A stretch of DNA of 64,000 nucleotides. Source: Marinobacter panjinensis (lineage in GTDB: Bacteria; Pseudomonadota; Gammaproteobacteria; Pseudomonadales; Oleiphilaceae). The position numbers were made by a program, and so were the translations under genes. Shown piece after piece: positions 38,144 to 46,109 of this stretch. The DNA is taken from contig NZ_SZYH01000001.1 of NCBI RefSeq assembly GCF_005298175.1, positions 248,001 through 312,000 on the forward strand. Direction: 5' to 3'. The notes beneath the pieces were generated by a model. That model did not search any database, had not been told where the DNA came from, and saw nothing but the letters and a program-made list of their open reading frames with translations. The number at the start of each line of letters is the position of its first letter. Position 1 is the stretch's first letter.

Positions 38144-40558
38144 TCAGCGGACGCGATGGTTGGTTCTGAGCCAATCCCGGAACTCACTTTCCGGCAAGGG
38201 CCGGCTGTAGAAGTAGCCCTGGGAGAAGTCGCAGCCCTCCCGCTGGAGGAAGTGGGTCTGTGCCTCCTCCTCGACGCCTTCGGCAATCACCCTCAGGCCA
38301 AGGCTGTGGGCCATATTGATGATGGCTTTGACGAGGGCCGCATCGTCCTGCTCTTTCATGACATCCTGGACAAAGGATTTGTCTATTTTCAGGGTATCAA
38401 AGGGATAGCTCTTCAGGTAGCTGAGTGCAGAATAGCCGGTACCAAAATCATCCACTGAGAGACGGATGCCGGACTGGTCGAGCTGTCGCAGTATATCGGC
38501 GGTTTCGATGGTGTTGTCCAGAATCAGGCGTTCTGTAATCTCCAGTTCCAGCTGCTGGGGCTCCAGCCCGCTGCTGTCCAGAGCATTCATCACGGCATTG
38601 ATAAAACCCGGATCCCGGAACTGACGGGGAGAAACGTTCACCGATATGCCGATGCTGGTGCCGGTGGACTCTTTCCAGCGCATGGCTGCCAGGCAGGCTT
38701 CCTGCAGTACCCACTCCCCGATGGGTGTAATCAGACCGGTTTCTTCTGCCAGGGGGATAAAACGGTCAGGCATGACCATTCCCAGGCCAGGACTGTTCCA
38801 GCGCAGAAGTGCCTCGGCCGAGCAGAGTTCGCCGGAATCGGTACGAACGATTGGCTGGTAGTAGAGTTCGAATTCGTTCTGTTCCAGCGCACGACGCATC
38901 AGCGATTCCATCTGCAACCGCTCGTGAGACACTTCGGTCATCTCCGGGGCAAAGTGTGCGTAGGCGCTCTTGCCCTTGTGCTTGGCCTGGTACATGGCGG
39001 CATCGGCATGCTGAAGCAGGGTGCCGCTGTTATCTGAGTCATTGGGGAAAATGGCGATGCCAATACTGGTGGTAACAAAGACTTCCTGTCCATTGAGCAG
39101 GTAGGGAGGGGCGAACGTCTTGAGGATACGCTCAGCCACCTGAGAGGTGGCTTCAGGCCCGGTCAGGCCTGGCAGTATCACCAGGAATTCGTCGCCGCCG
39201 AGTCTGGCAACGGTGCTGGTGCCGCGCAGGCAGCTTGAGATACGGCGGGCTGCTTCAATCAGCAGGTTATCGCCGGCGTCGTGCCCGAGGGTGTCGTTGA
39301 TATGCTTGAAGTTGTCCAGATCAAGGAACATGACGCCGACGAGTGAGCTTTCCCGTCGCGCCTGTGCCAGCGCCAGCTTGAGCCGGTCAAGCGCCAGCAT
39401 GCGGTTCGGAAGCCCGGTGAGGATGTCGTAGTTCGCCTGCCGCAGGAGCTGTTGTTCGTAGCGTTTACGGATGCTGATATCCTCGCCGAGGATAAGGTAC
39501 CCGGTTGCCTCTGATTTGGAATTCTTGATGGGAGTGACAATCAGTTGTTCCCAGAATCGTTCACCGTTCTTGCGAACGCTGTTTATCTCACCCTGCCAGA
39601 CGCCGACACGCTGAACCTGGAGGCGGATCGACTGCCACAGCTGTCGGTTCTCGCGATGGGCGTGGGCCTCCTCGGAAAGCACGCCTGGGTGTTTGCCAAT
39701 GATGGCTTCGGCATCATAACCGGTAAGCTGAGTAAACTTCTGGTTCGCAAACTCGATGCGCCACTGGCGGTCGCAAATGAGCACTGACGATGGGCTTTGC
39801 TCTATGGCCTTGGAGAATTTGCGGATTTCCTCAGCATCCCGCTCCTGACGTTCGAGGTCGTCGTTGAGACGTTCCCGCATCTGGTTAATGGCTTCCGTTA
39901 CCTGGGCAAGCTCGTCGTTACGGTTCAACGACGTATCCGGTCGGTCCAGTTGCAGTGGCCGGGAGAGATTGTTGAGGGAGAAGTTGCGGGCGTAGTTGGC
40001 CATGGTGCTGAGGTGCCGGGTTACAAAATACTGGAATATCCAGATGATCAGTATCGACACAAAGAAGGTTTTGAAAAACTGGGTCGTCAGTACTACGACA
40101 ACCTTGCGCCGCATGTCGGAATACACCCGCCTGAGATCGGCAGTCACGGTGAGCTGCCCAAGGGTGAACATGTCATCGCCCTGATGGGTCAGGTCAAAGG
40201 TATGCGTGGTGGTTTTTGCCTCACGGGGGATCTCACCCATGACCAGTTCAGAGTCCGGTTCGATCTTCAACCGCAGATGGACGATGTCCGGAAGGCTGAG
40301 TATGCCTTCAAGCTGGGTTTGCAGCAGTTTCTGGTCCAGCGCCCAGAGGCTTCGGGCAAGACTGGAGGTATAACCGGTTTCAATCACTTTCATCCGCCGG
40401 TCAATCTGGGACAGGTCCTTGCGATAGTCGGAATAGATCTGGGCCGCTGAAGAAATCAGCGTGAACAGGGAACTGAAGAGCAGGATGTAAGCAAGCAGCC
40501 GGAAGGACAGCGGGGACCCGGTTCTAAATCGTTGCAGGCGAGTCAAAAGTTTTTGCAT
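38144..40558 (-). CDS. Membrane-bound PAS-GGDEF-EAL c-di-GMP enzyme
   Basis: This 804-residue inner-membrane protein has TM1 near residues 18-38, a periplasmic sensing region of about 115 residues, TM2 near 155-175 and a HAMP-like stretch. A PAS domain follows (about 250-365, SSVLICDRQWRIEFANQKFT). The GGDEF domain has an intact LGGDEFLVIL and DNFKHINDTLGHDAGDN. The EAL domain has EALLRW, EITERLI, DDFGTGYSAL and QGYFYSRPLP. Both active sites look intact, so it could make or degrade c-di-GMP. An AGGA site precedes the ATG. The location before ackA-pta may couple the signal to acetate metabolism, but this is only positional. Confidence 0.92.
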   Translation of the reverse strand: MQKLLTRLQRFRTGSPLSFRLLAYILLFSSLFTLISSAAQIYSDYRKDLSQIDRRMKVIETGYTSSLARSLWALDQKLLQTQLEGILSLPDIVHLRLKIEPDSELVMGEIPREAKTTTHTFDLTHQGDDMFTLGQLTVTADLRRVYSDMRRKVVVVLTTQFFKTFFVSILIIWIFQYFVTRHLSTMANYARNFSLNNLSRPLQLDRPDTSLNRNDELAQVTEAINQMRERLNDDLERQERDAEEIRKFSKAIEQSPSSVLICDRQWRIEFANQKFTQLTGYDAEAIIGKHPGVLSEEAHAHRENRQLWQSIRLQVQRVGVWQGEINSVRKNGERFWEQLIVTPIKNSKSEATGYLILGEDISIRKRYEQQLLRQANYDILTGLPNRMLALDRLKLALAQARRESSLVGVMFLDLDNFKHINDTLGHDAGDNLLIEAARRISSCLRGTSTVARLGGDEFLVILPGLTGPEATSQVAERILKTFAPPYLLNGQEVFVTTSIGIAIFPNDSDNSGTLLQHADAAMYQAKHKGKSAYAHFAPEMTEVSHERLQMESLMRRALEQNEFELYYQPIVRTDSGELCSAEALLRWNSPGLGMVMPDRFIPLAEETGLITPIGEWVLQEACLAAMRWKESTGTSIGISVNVSPRQFRDPGFINAVMNALDSSGLEPQQLELEITERLILDNTIETADILRQLDQSGIRLSVDDFGTGYSALSYLKSYPFDTLKIDKSFVQDVMKEQDDAALVKAIINMAHSLGLRVIAEGVEEEAQTHFLQREGCDFSQGYFYSRPLPESEFRDWLRTNHRVR

Positions 40559-40721
40559 GTCCTATACTTCGGCCGCCCTCGGGAGGTTTGGTTACGAATG
40601 GTCAGGCTATGTTCACAGGACTATAGCAGTAGTTTCTCGCAAATGCCTTGCAAATACTGGAAAAATCGGGAGAAATGTGTCGCGGTTCAGGATTTTGACA
40701 ACCTTGCCGACGGTGGTGCCA

Positions 40722-40735
40722 TTGACTCAAATCAA
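40722..40735 (+). promoter_or_regulatory. FNR/ANR-type box
   Basis: TTGACTCAAATCAA matches the TTGAT-N4-ATCAA consensus at nine of ten positions. A CGTAAT at 40756-40761 would act as the -10 of a class II FNR promoter, giving a start near 40769, about 41 bp from the box centre. It controls the small membrane protein at 40801. Confidence 0.65.
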
Positions 40736-40800
40736 TATGCTGGCGGGGAGGCGAGCGTAATCTGGGCGTAATTAATCAGGATCGCCCGGAGGATATGGCT

Positions 40801-40962
40801 ATGTATACCGATGCAGTTGTTATTGCAGGCATTGTAACCGTTCTACTGATGGTTGGTTTTTTTGTTGGTGTGGGGATTTTCGTATTCAAGGATTCCAAGC
40901 ATCAGCTCGGAGACCATGGCAGGCACTCTGACGCACCAACGCAGAAGGGGCACAAGCAGTAA
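40801..40962 (+). CDS. Small single-span membrane protein, CcoM-like
   Basis: This 53-residue protein starts MYTDAVVIAGIVTVLLMVGF, continues with VGVGIFVFKDSKHQ and ends with a hydrophilic, His-rich tail. It has one membrane span with a short outward N-terminus. A GGAGG site lies 8 bases before the ATG at 40801; an ATG at 40795 is in frame but too close to the site. The span plus the FKDS motif resembles, from memory, CcoM, a small subunit of cbb3-type cytochrome oxidases in Pseudomonas stutzeri. The FNR/ANR box upstream fits a low-oxygen role. Homology is not confirmed, and no other cco gene is in the window. Confidence 0.7.
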   Translation: MYTDAVVIAGIVTVLLMVGFFVGVGIFVFKDSKHQLGDHGRHSDAPTQKGHKQ

Positions 40963-40979
40963 CGGGCAAGAGAAGAAAT

Positions 40980-41055
40980 TGGCGTCCCCTAGGGGGTTCG
41001 AACCCCTGTTGCCGCCGTGAAAGGGCGGAGTCCTAGGCCACTAGACGAAGGGGAC
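40980..41055 (-). tRNA. tRNA-Glu (UUC)
   Basis: On the minus strand, GTCCCCTTCGTCTAG begins a 76-nt cloverleaf. The anticodon stem-loop CCGCC-CTTTCAC-GGCGG gives anticodon TTC, and the acceptor end GGGGACG is followed by an encoded CCA. It is nearly identical to the E. coli tRNA-Glu as I recall it. Confidence 0.96.
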
Positions 41056-41093
41056 GCATCGCTTCAAAACCTTGCCTCGTCGAGGTGGCGCGT

Positions 41094-41122
41094 ATATTAA
41101 TTAAGGAGTTGCGGGCTGTCAA
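41094..41122 (-). promoter_or_regulatory. Sigma-70 promoter of tRNA-Glu
   Basis: On the minus strand, a perfect TTGACA (41117-41122) and TAATAT (41094-41099) are 17 bp apart and about 38 bp upstream of the tRNA. Confidence 0.75.
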
Positions 41123-41141
41123 ACAGTTTTCTGAAAAACCT

Positions 41142-42047
41142 TCAGTATCTCGTCGCATCTGCAAGGGCGGGGGTGAGATCAGGAAACCTGAACCGGAACC
41201 CCTCGGCTTCGAGGCGTTCGGGAATCGCCATTTGCCCTGTCAGTAGCAACCGGGACATTTCACCCAGTACGATTTTCAGTACTGGTGCCGGGGCCGGAAA
41301 GATGGCGGGCCGGCCAAGAACGCCGGCGAGGCACCGGGTGAACTGCCGGTTGGTTACAGGGTTAGGGCTGACCACGTTGTAGGCGCCACTGGCAGTGTCG
41401 GTCTCCATCATCCATATCAGGGCCGCGACCACATCGTCACGATGTATCCAGGGCATGTATTGCTCACCGTTGCCCAGTCGACCTCCGAGCCCCAGCTTGA
41501 ATGGCAGCAACATTCGTTGCAGAAAACCACCTCCGGGCCCCGCTACTATGCCTGTGCGGGACAGGCACACCCGCACTCCTGAGGGGTCGAGCCTGAGAGC
41601 GGCCTGTTCCCAGTCGCTGCACATACGATGGGTGAATTCATCGTGGGGCGGGGTGTCTTCAGTGACCCGGTGACTGCCCTGATCACCGTAAAACCCGACA
41701 GCCGAGCCGGATACCAGAACGGCGGGAAGCGTTTTCCAACTCCTTATGACATCCACAAGCTGGTTGGTAAGGGCAATACGGCTGTCCATGAGTTCCTGCT
41801 TGCGTGCTTCGGACCATCGTTTGTCCGCAATGCCTTCCCCGGCAAGGTTGATCACTGCATCGAAACCTTCAGCGCCGCGGAGCTCGTCCAGATCGTTTAA
41901 CGGCTCCACGCGGCCGCACACCGCCTGGACATTGTGGGCCGGCTGCCGGCTTAGAACGGTGAGGCTGTGCCCGTCAGCAATAAGCTTCTGGCACAATACC
42001 TGGCCAATAAAGCCGGTGCCGCCGGTGATCAGAATCCGTTTTTCCAT
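41142..42047 (-). CDS. TIGR01777-family NAD-dependent epimerase/dehydratase
   Basis: The 301-residue product is a short-chain dehydrogenase-fold protein of the YfcH/TIGR01777 type. It begins MEKRILITGGTGFIGQVLCQ with the glycine-rich NAD(P) motif, and has INLAGEGIADKRWSEARKQE, a VSGSAVGFYGDQG segment and a C-terminal DUF1731-like part. The ATG at 42047 has AAGGAG at 9 bases; an ATG at 42053 is only 3 bases from that site. cbiX ends 26 bp upstream on the same strand, so the two are probably cotranscribed. The substrate is unknown. Confidence 0.88.
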   Translation of the reverse strand: MEKRILITGGTGFIGQVLCQKLIADGHSLTVLSRQPAHNVQAVCGRVEPLNDLDELRGAEGFDAVINLAGEGIADKRWSEARKQELMDSRIALTNQLVDVIRSWKTLPAVLVSGSAVGFYGDQGSHRVTEDTPPHDEFTHRMCSDWEQAALRLDPSGVRVCLSRTGIVAGPGGGFLQRMLLPFKLGLGGRLGNGEQYMPWIHRDDVVAALIWMMETDTASGAYNVVSPNPVTNRQFTRCLAGVLGRPAIFPAPAPVLKIVLGEMSRLLLTGQMAIPERLEAEGFRFRFPDLTPALADATRY

Positions 42048-42072
42048 GGCCATCCGCTCCTTTCTCGAATTG

Positions 42073-42456
42073 TTACGCAGGCTGTTTCTGTTTTTCCAGT
42101 TCCTGGGCCACAACATCCCGTATTGCGTGGCCCAACTGCGGGTTTTCCCCGATCGGTGGAGCCAGGGTAATGGTGACATCATGAGTCACCTGGAGCTCCT
42201 CTATCATTCCCGGTACGTCTTTTCTCAGGTGACGGCCAGCGGCCAGGAACAGCGGAATGATGGTAAATGCACCAATGCCGTCTTTTTTGCCTTCGGAGAT
42301 AATGGTTTCCAGCGAGGGCTCTGCCAGTTCCATGTAAGCAATGCGGGAGCCGGCTACCGATTCGAGCGTGGGTGTGGCGAGCTTTTCAAAGGTCTGGCAC
42401 CAGCGCTGGTCACTGCTTCCGTGCGCAAGAAGGATGATTCTGGGGTCGTTATTCAT
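42073..42456 (-). CDS. CbiX-type sirohydrochlorin chelatase domain protein
   Basis: The 127-residue single-domain protein belongs to the CbiX/SirB chelatase family, which inserts cobalt or iron into sirohydrochlorin. It has the N-terminal IILLAHGSSDQRW with the metal-binding His, and IPLFLAAGRHLRKDVPGMI with a second His. An AGGAGA site precedes the ATG at 42454-42456. No other cobalamin or siroheme genes are nearby, so the metal and pathway cannot be assigned. Confidence 0.85.
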   Translation of the reverse strand: MNNDPRIILLAHGSSDQRWCQTFEKLATPTLESVAGSRIAYMELAEPSLETIISEGKKDGIGAFTIIPLFLAAGRHLRKDVPGMIEELQVTHDVTITLAPPIGENPQLGHAIRDVVAQELEKQKQPA

Positions 42457-42553
42457 GGTGTCTCCTGATATGACCAAAAGCCTGGTAGTTATCGTAGAGT
42501 GTAGCAGCGCCGGCACCAAAGCCGGCCTGTAACAATGCAACAGGGTAAACCAT

Positions 42554-43156
42554 ATGTTCGATTGGAAAGAGATTCTGGATTTCTGGTTTGGTGAACTTGA
42601 TGAACACGGGCTGCCGGACAGCGAACACCGCACTCGCTGGTTTCGCCCTTCCCGCGCCTTTGATCAGGAGATCCGCCGGCGATTCATCTCCATGGTGCTG
42701 TTTGCTTCCGAAGACGGGTTACGGCACTGGAGAAGCGTGCCGGGTGGAGCGTTGGCCGAGATTATTCTGCTGGACCAGTTCACCCGCCAGATCCACCGGG
42801 GCGGGGCCCTGGCGTTCGATAATGACAAGCTGGCCATCAAGCTTTGCAAGAGCGCGATGCGTAGTGGGCATGACATGGCGTTGCCGGCGGTGCAGCGGGC
42901 ATTTCTCTATATGCCGCTGCAGCATTCGGAAAGAGTGGAAGACCAGAAGCTTTCTGTGGATTGCTACGAGCAGCTGGCTTCTGCCACTGGTGGCATTGCT
43001 GGCGACTTCATGGAAAGTTTTCTGCAGTCTGCCAGGGATCACCGCGAGATTATCAGCAGGTTCGGCCGGTTTCCTCACCGGAACAAGGCATTGAAGCGTA
43101 GCTCCACCCCGGAAGAGGAGGTCTATCTGGAGTCGGGAAAACGTTTCGGCCAATAG
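42554..43156 (+). CDS. DUF924 family protein
   Basis: This 200-residue cytosolic protein has the DUF924 landmarks: ILDFWFGELDE at the N-terminus, RTRWFRPSRAFDQEIRRRF, AEIILLDQFTRQIHRGGALA in the centre, and FLYMPLQHSE followed by a RFGRFPHRN segment. The family is widespread, predicted to be all-helical with a TPR-like fold, and has no known function. It is divergent from cbiX, and a TetR remnant and tRNA-Gly follow. Confidence 0.9.
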   Translation: MFDWKEILDFWFGELDEHGLPDSEHRTRWFRPSRAFDQEIRRRFISMVLFASEDGLRHWRSVPGGALAEIILLDQFTRQIHRGGALAFDNDKLAIKLCKSAMRSGHDMALPAVQRAFLYMPLQHSERVEDQKLSVDCYEQLASATGGIAGDFMESFLQSARDHREIISRFGRFPHRNKALKRSSTPEEEVYLESGKRFGQ

Positions 43157-43260
43157 CGTCGGATTGAGGTGCGGAAGGCCGAAGTGCCAATTTCATCAAT
43201 GTTTCAAGGCCGGGGATACGGCAGAATTTACAAAAACCAACAATAATTCCAGCCCGGGTT

Positions 43261-43380
43261 GTTTTGCCCCGAGTGCATCACTCACGGGCCGTAGCGCGTG
43301 AAGCCGACGTGCCGCTGGCAGCCACCACCTACTATTTCCGTGATATCCAGGAACTGATGCCAGAGATGCGGCGCTGCTAG
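43261..43380 (+). pseudogene. TetR-family regulator remnant
   Basis: The plus-strand frame ending at the TAG 43378-43380 reads HSRAVAREADVPLAATTYYF followed by RDIQEL. This is the helix-turn-helix recognition region of a TetR-type repressor. There is no start or N-terminus in frame with a ribosome-binding site, and the ligand-binding domain is absent, so this is about 40 codons of a decayed gene. It lies between the DUF924 gene and tRNA-Gly. The remaining sequence of the 43157-43512 gap shows no gene. Confidence 0.65.
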
Positions 43381-43467
43381 TGAACGTCACACTGGGTATG
43401 GGCTGCGATAGCCTGCTCAATGGCAGAGCGGCGAACAGAAAACTGAGAAATCGGTCGACAAAAACAG

Positions 43468-43495
43468 TTGACGGGGAAGGATGAATCCGTAGAAT
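43468..43495 (+). promoter_or_regulatory. Sigma-70 promoter of tRNA-Gly
   Basis: TTGACG at 43468-43473 and TAGAAT at 43490-43495 are 16 bp apart and end 17 bp before the tRNA. Confidence 0.65.
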
Positions 43496-43512
43496 ACGCC
43501 TCCGTTGATTAA

Positions 43513-43588
43513 GCGGGAATAGCTCAGTTGGTAGAGCACAACCTTGCCAAGGTTGGGGTCGCGAGTTCGAATCTCGTTTCCCGCTCCA
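43513..43588 (+). tRNA. tRNA-Gly (GCC)
   Basis: A 76-nt cloverleaf runs from GCGGGAA to TTCCCGC plus T and an encoded CCA. The anticodon stem-loop CAACC-TTGCCAA-GGTTG gives anticodon GCC, and the T arm GCGAGTTCGAATCTCGT is standard. It marks the left edge of the one-carbon cluster. Confidence 0.96.
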
Positions 43589-43596
43589 GTTTCCGG

Positions 43597-43633
43597 AAAC
43601 CCGGTCCTCTCAAATGAGAAGACCGGGTTTTTT
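43597..43633. terminator. Strong intrinsic terminator after tRNA-Gly
   Basis: AAACCCGGTC and GACCGGGTTTTTT pair in a 10-bp stem with a 14-base loop and a T-run, 8 bp after the tRNA. Confidence 0.9.
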
Positions 43634-43654
43634 CGTTATAGCGACCCCACCATT

Positions 43655-43803
43655 TCTGCTTTTAGCCTGAACAGTCCAAAGGGCCCAGGAAAATAGTCCT
43701 GATATCCATGTTTGTAGCCTCCGTTTAGTCCCCGTTTTCGGCAACTTCCTCATATCATTTTCCTGATGACGTATTTTGGCTGAATCCAATGTCATGACCA
43801 GAG
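43655..43803 (+). repeat. 149-bp leader repeat, copy 1 (upstream of purU)
   Basis: This stretch aligns without gaps to 44727-44875, with about four in five bases identical by hand alignment. Both copies keep TTTAGCCTGAACAGTC, GCCTCCGTTTAG, CCCCGTTTTCGGC and TTCCTCATAT. CCGTTT occurs twice 11 bp apart (43721-43726 and 43732-43737), like activator half-sites on one face of the helix. It ends 39 bp before the purU ATG, so it likely holds the promoter and operator. Confidence 0.8.
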
Positions 43804-43842
43804 GCAAAAGTTGGCGAATGGAATTATCAAAGGACCAGGTTT

Positions 43843-44715
43843 ATGGATACCAATAAAAAAACCTATATTCTTACCGGAAGCTCGGGTAGCAAACTGGGTG
43901 TACTTGATTTGATAATTGGGTGCTTATATAGGCACGAGTGTTATGCCTATGAGATACACACTTTTGATGACAATGATGTTGAACGGTTCTTCTTCCGTGT
44001 AGAGTTTCACTACATCGGTGACGGCGAATTTTCTGAAGAAAGTCTGCGGAGCCAGTTTGCTGACCGGGCCAAAGCCTTTGACGCTGAGTGGGATCTGCGA
44101 GATTTATCGATTCCGGACAAGCTGGTTATTCTTGTATCAAAGTATGATCATTGTCTGGAGGATATTTTGCATCGCTACCGCACGGGTGCTTTCAATATCG
44201 AGATTCCAGCGATCATATCTAACCACCCGGACCTGAAAGCGCTGGCAGACTGGCACAACATCCCGTACTACCACCTGCCCATTACTGAGGAAACAAAGCT
44301 GCAGCAGGAAGCCGAGGTATGGGAGATTATCCAGAGAGTCGACGCCGATTTGGTGGTGCTCGCTCGTTACATGCAGGTGCTGTCCGATGATCTGTGCAGA
44401 AAGTTGCACGGACGAGCCATCAACATTCACCATTCGCTGCTACCGGGATTCAAAGGCGCAAAGCCTTACCATCAGGCCTATGAAAAAGGGGTGAAGCTGG
44501 TAGGTGCCACCGCGCATTACGTAAGTAAAGACCTGGACGAAGGGCCGATCATCACCCAGTTAGTGGAGCCGGTGGATCATACCTATACGCCGGAGGGCCT
44601 GATAGCAAAAGGACGCGATACTGAACGTCTTGCACTGGTAAGGGCGATTAAGCTGCATGTTGAGCGACGCTGCTTCCTCAATGGGAGCAAAACTGTTGTC
44701 TTCCCGGGACATTAG
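43843..44715 (+). CDS. purU: Formyltetrahydrofolate deformylase PurU
   Basis: PurU hydrolyses 10-formyl-tetrahydrofolate to formate and tetrahydrofolate. The 290-residue product has an N-terminal ACT-like region (about residues 8-90) and a C-terminal formyltransferase-fold domain. The catalytic triad elements are in NIHHSLLPGFKGAKPYHQAY (Asn, His) and SKDLDEGPII (Asp). LARYMQVLSDDLC is also typical. Outside purine metabolism such genes end oxidative C1 pathways, and the neighbours here support that. The upstream leader is shared with the demethylase gene. Base composition looks more AT-rich than in the flagellar or sec genes; this was judged by eye. Confidence 0.93.
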   Translation: MDTNKKTYILTGSSGSKLGVLDLIIGCLYRHECYAYEIHTFDDNDVERFFFRVEFHYIGDGEFSEESLRSQFADRAKAFDAEWDLRDLSIPDKLVILVSKYDHCLEDILHRYRTGAFNIEIPAIISNHPDLKALADWHNIPYYHLPITEETKLQQEAEVWEIIQRVDADLVVLARYMQVLSDDLCRKLHGRAINIHHSLLPGFKGAKPYHQAYEKGVKLVGATAHYVSKDLDEGPIITQLVEPVDHTYTPEGLIAKGRDTERLALVRAIKLHVERRCFLNGSKTVVFPGH

Positions 44716-44726
44716 TGAGTGCCCTG

Positions 44727-44875
44727 TCTGCCTTTAGCCTGAACAGTCTAAAGGGCACAGAAAAATAGTCCGGATCTCCGTTTTTCCAGCCTCCGTTTAG
44801 GCCCCGTTTTCGGCCAGTTCCTCATATTATTTGCTTGGTGATGTGTTTTTGGTTGCGTCCGATGTCACGACCAGG
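44727..44875 (+). repeat. 149-bp leader repeat, copy 2 (upstream of dmdA-like gene)
   Basis: This is the second copy of the 43655-43803 element, in the same orientation and ending 36 bp before the demethylase ATG. The paired CCGTTT motifs are at 44793-44798 and 44804-44809 with the same 11-bp spacing. The element fills most of the 196-bp gap between purU and the demethylase gene. Confidence 0.8.
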
Positions 44876-44911
44876 GACAGGGATGCGATCGCACAATAAG
44901 AGGACGAAAAA

Positions 44912-46060
44912 ATGGGTAAGCACGAACAAAAAGAATTTGGCTTTGGAACACAAATCCGAAAATCTCCCTACTTCGAGGCAACCGTGCGCTGGGGCGCCAA
45001 CGGGTTCTCGGTGTATAACCACATGTATATCCCTCGCGATTTTGGTGATCCCGAGCAGAATTTCTGGAACCTGGTAAACGACGCGATTCTCTGCGATGTT
45101 GCGGTCGAACGTCAGGTCGAGATCACTGGCCCCGATGCGGCAAAATTTGCTCAACTGCTTACTCCCCGAGATCTTTCAAAGTGTGCTGTGGGTCAGTGTA
45201 AATATGTGCTGATTACAAACGCTGAGGGTGGAATTCTGAACGATCCTATCCTGCTGCGTCTCGAGGAAAATCGCTTCTGGATTTCCTTGGCTGACAGCGA
45301 CATTTTGCTGTGGGCGCAGGGTGTGGCCATTAATGCTGATCTCGATGTGGAAATCCGCGAACCAGAAGTATCTCCGCTTCAACTGCAAGGTCCGAAGTCC
45401 GGAGAGATCATGAAAACGCTATTCGGAGAGAGCATTACTGACCTCCGTTATTTCTGGCTACGCCCCTATGACCTTGACGGAATTCCTCTGATCATTTCCC
45501 GGACCGGCTGGTCCAGCGAGTTAGGCTATGAACTCTATCTGCAGGATGCTTCTAAGGGTGAAGAACTGTGGGAGAAGATCATGGCTGCAGGTTCCCCATT
45601 TGGTCTCAAGCCAGGTCATACGTCGACAATTCGACGTATTGAAGGCGGAATGCTGTCCTACCACGCCGATATGGACAGCAGTACCAATCCATATGAGCTG
45701 GGGCTTGATCGACTGGTTGATCTGGATATGGAAGCAGACTTCATTGGCAAGGCCGCACTCAAACGGATCCGTGAAAAAGGTGTCTCTCGCAAGCACGTTG
45801 GTCTGGTGATCGACGGTCCTGCACTGTTGGGTCCCAACACCCGGTTCTGGGCGCTGGAAAAAGACGGTGAGTGCGTGGGCAAGGTTACTTCGGCGGTGTT
45901 CTCGCCACGTCTGGAGAAGAATATTGCGCTGGCCATGGTTAGTGCGGAATTTGCAGACCATGGGACGACCTTCGATGTTGATATGCCTAAAGGGAAAACA
46001 ACAGCCACTGTGGTCGAAAGACCGTTCTTTGACCCTAACAAAAAAATCGCAGTGGCCTGA
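44912..46060 (+). CDS. DmdA/GcvT-like tetrahydrofolate-dependent demethylase
   Basis: The 382-residue product has the aminomethyltransferase (GcvT) fold. The N-terminal folate-binding part has VAVERQVEITGPDAAKFAQL, LTPRDLSKCAVGQCKYVLIT and SPLQLQGPKSGEIM. RIEGGMLSYHADMD and NPYELGLDRLVDLD follow, and the C-terminal barrel has GKVTSAVFSPRLEKNIALAM. This pattern is closer to dimethylsulfoniopropionate demethylase DmdA, as I recall it, than to glycine-cleavage GcvT. No gcvP or gcvH is near. The expected reaction moves a methyl group from a substrate to tetrahydrofolate, giving 5-methyl-THF. The substrate (DMSP, another methylated sulfur or nitrogen compound, or a methoxy-aromatic) cannot be decided from sequence. 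metF follows after 49 bp. Confidence 0.85.
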   Translation: MGKHEQKEFGFGTQIRKSPYFEATVRWGANGFSVYNHMYIPRDFGDPEQNFWNLVNDAILCDVAVERQVEITGPDAAKFAQLLTPRDLSKCAVGQCKYVLITNAEGGILNDPILLRLEENRFWISLADSDILLWAQGVAINADLDVEIREPEVSPLQLQGPKSGEIMKTLFGESITDLRYFWLRPYDLDGIPLIISRTGWSSELGYELYLQDASKGEELWEKIMAAGSPFGLKPGHTSTIRRIEGGMLSYHADMDSSTNPYELGLDRLVDLDMEADFIGKAALKRIREKGVSRKHVGLVIDGPALLGPNTRFWALEKDGECVGKVTSAVFSPRLEKNIALAMVSAEFADHGTTFDVDMPKGKTTATVVERPFFDPNKKIAVA

Positions 46061-46109
46061 ATTTATAGAAACAGAGCCCGGCTAACTGCCGGCAGACAGG
46101 AGAGATTTT

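Noticed and set aside
43196..43420. 74-codon minus-strand frame near tRNA-Gly
   Set aside because: It is antisense to the TetR remnant, whose plus-strand frame has clear family character.
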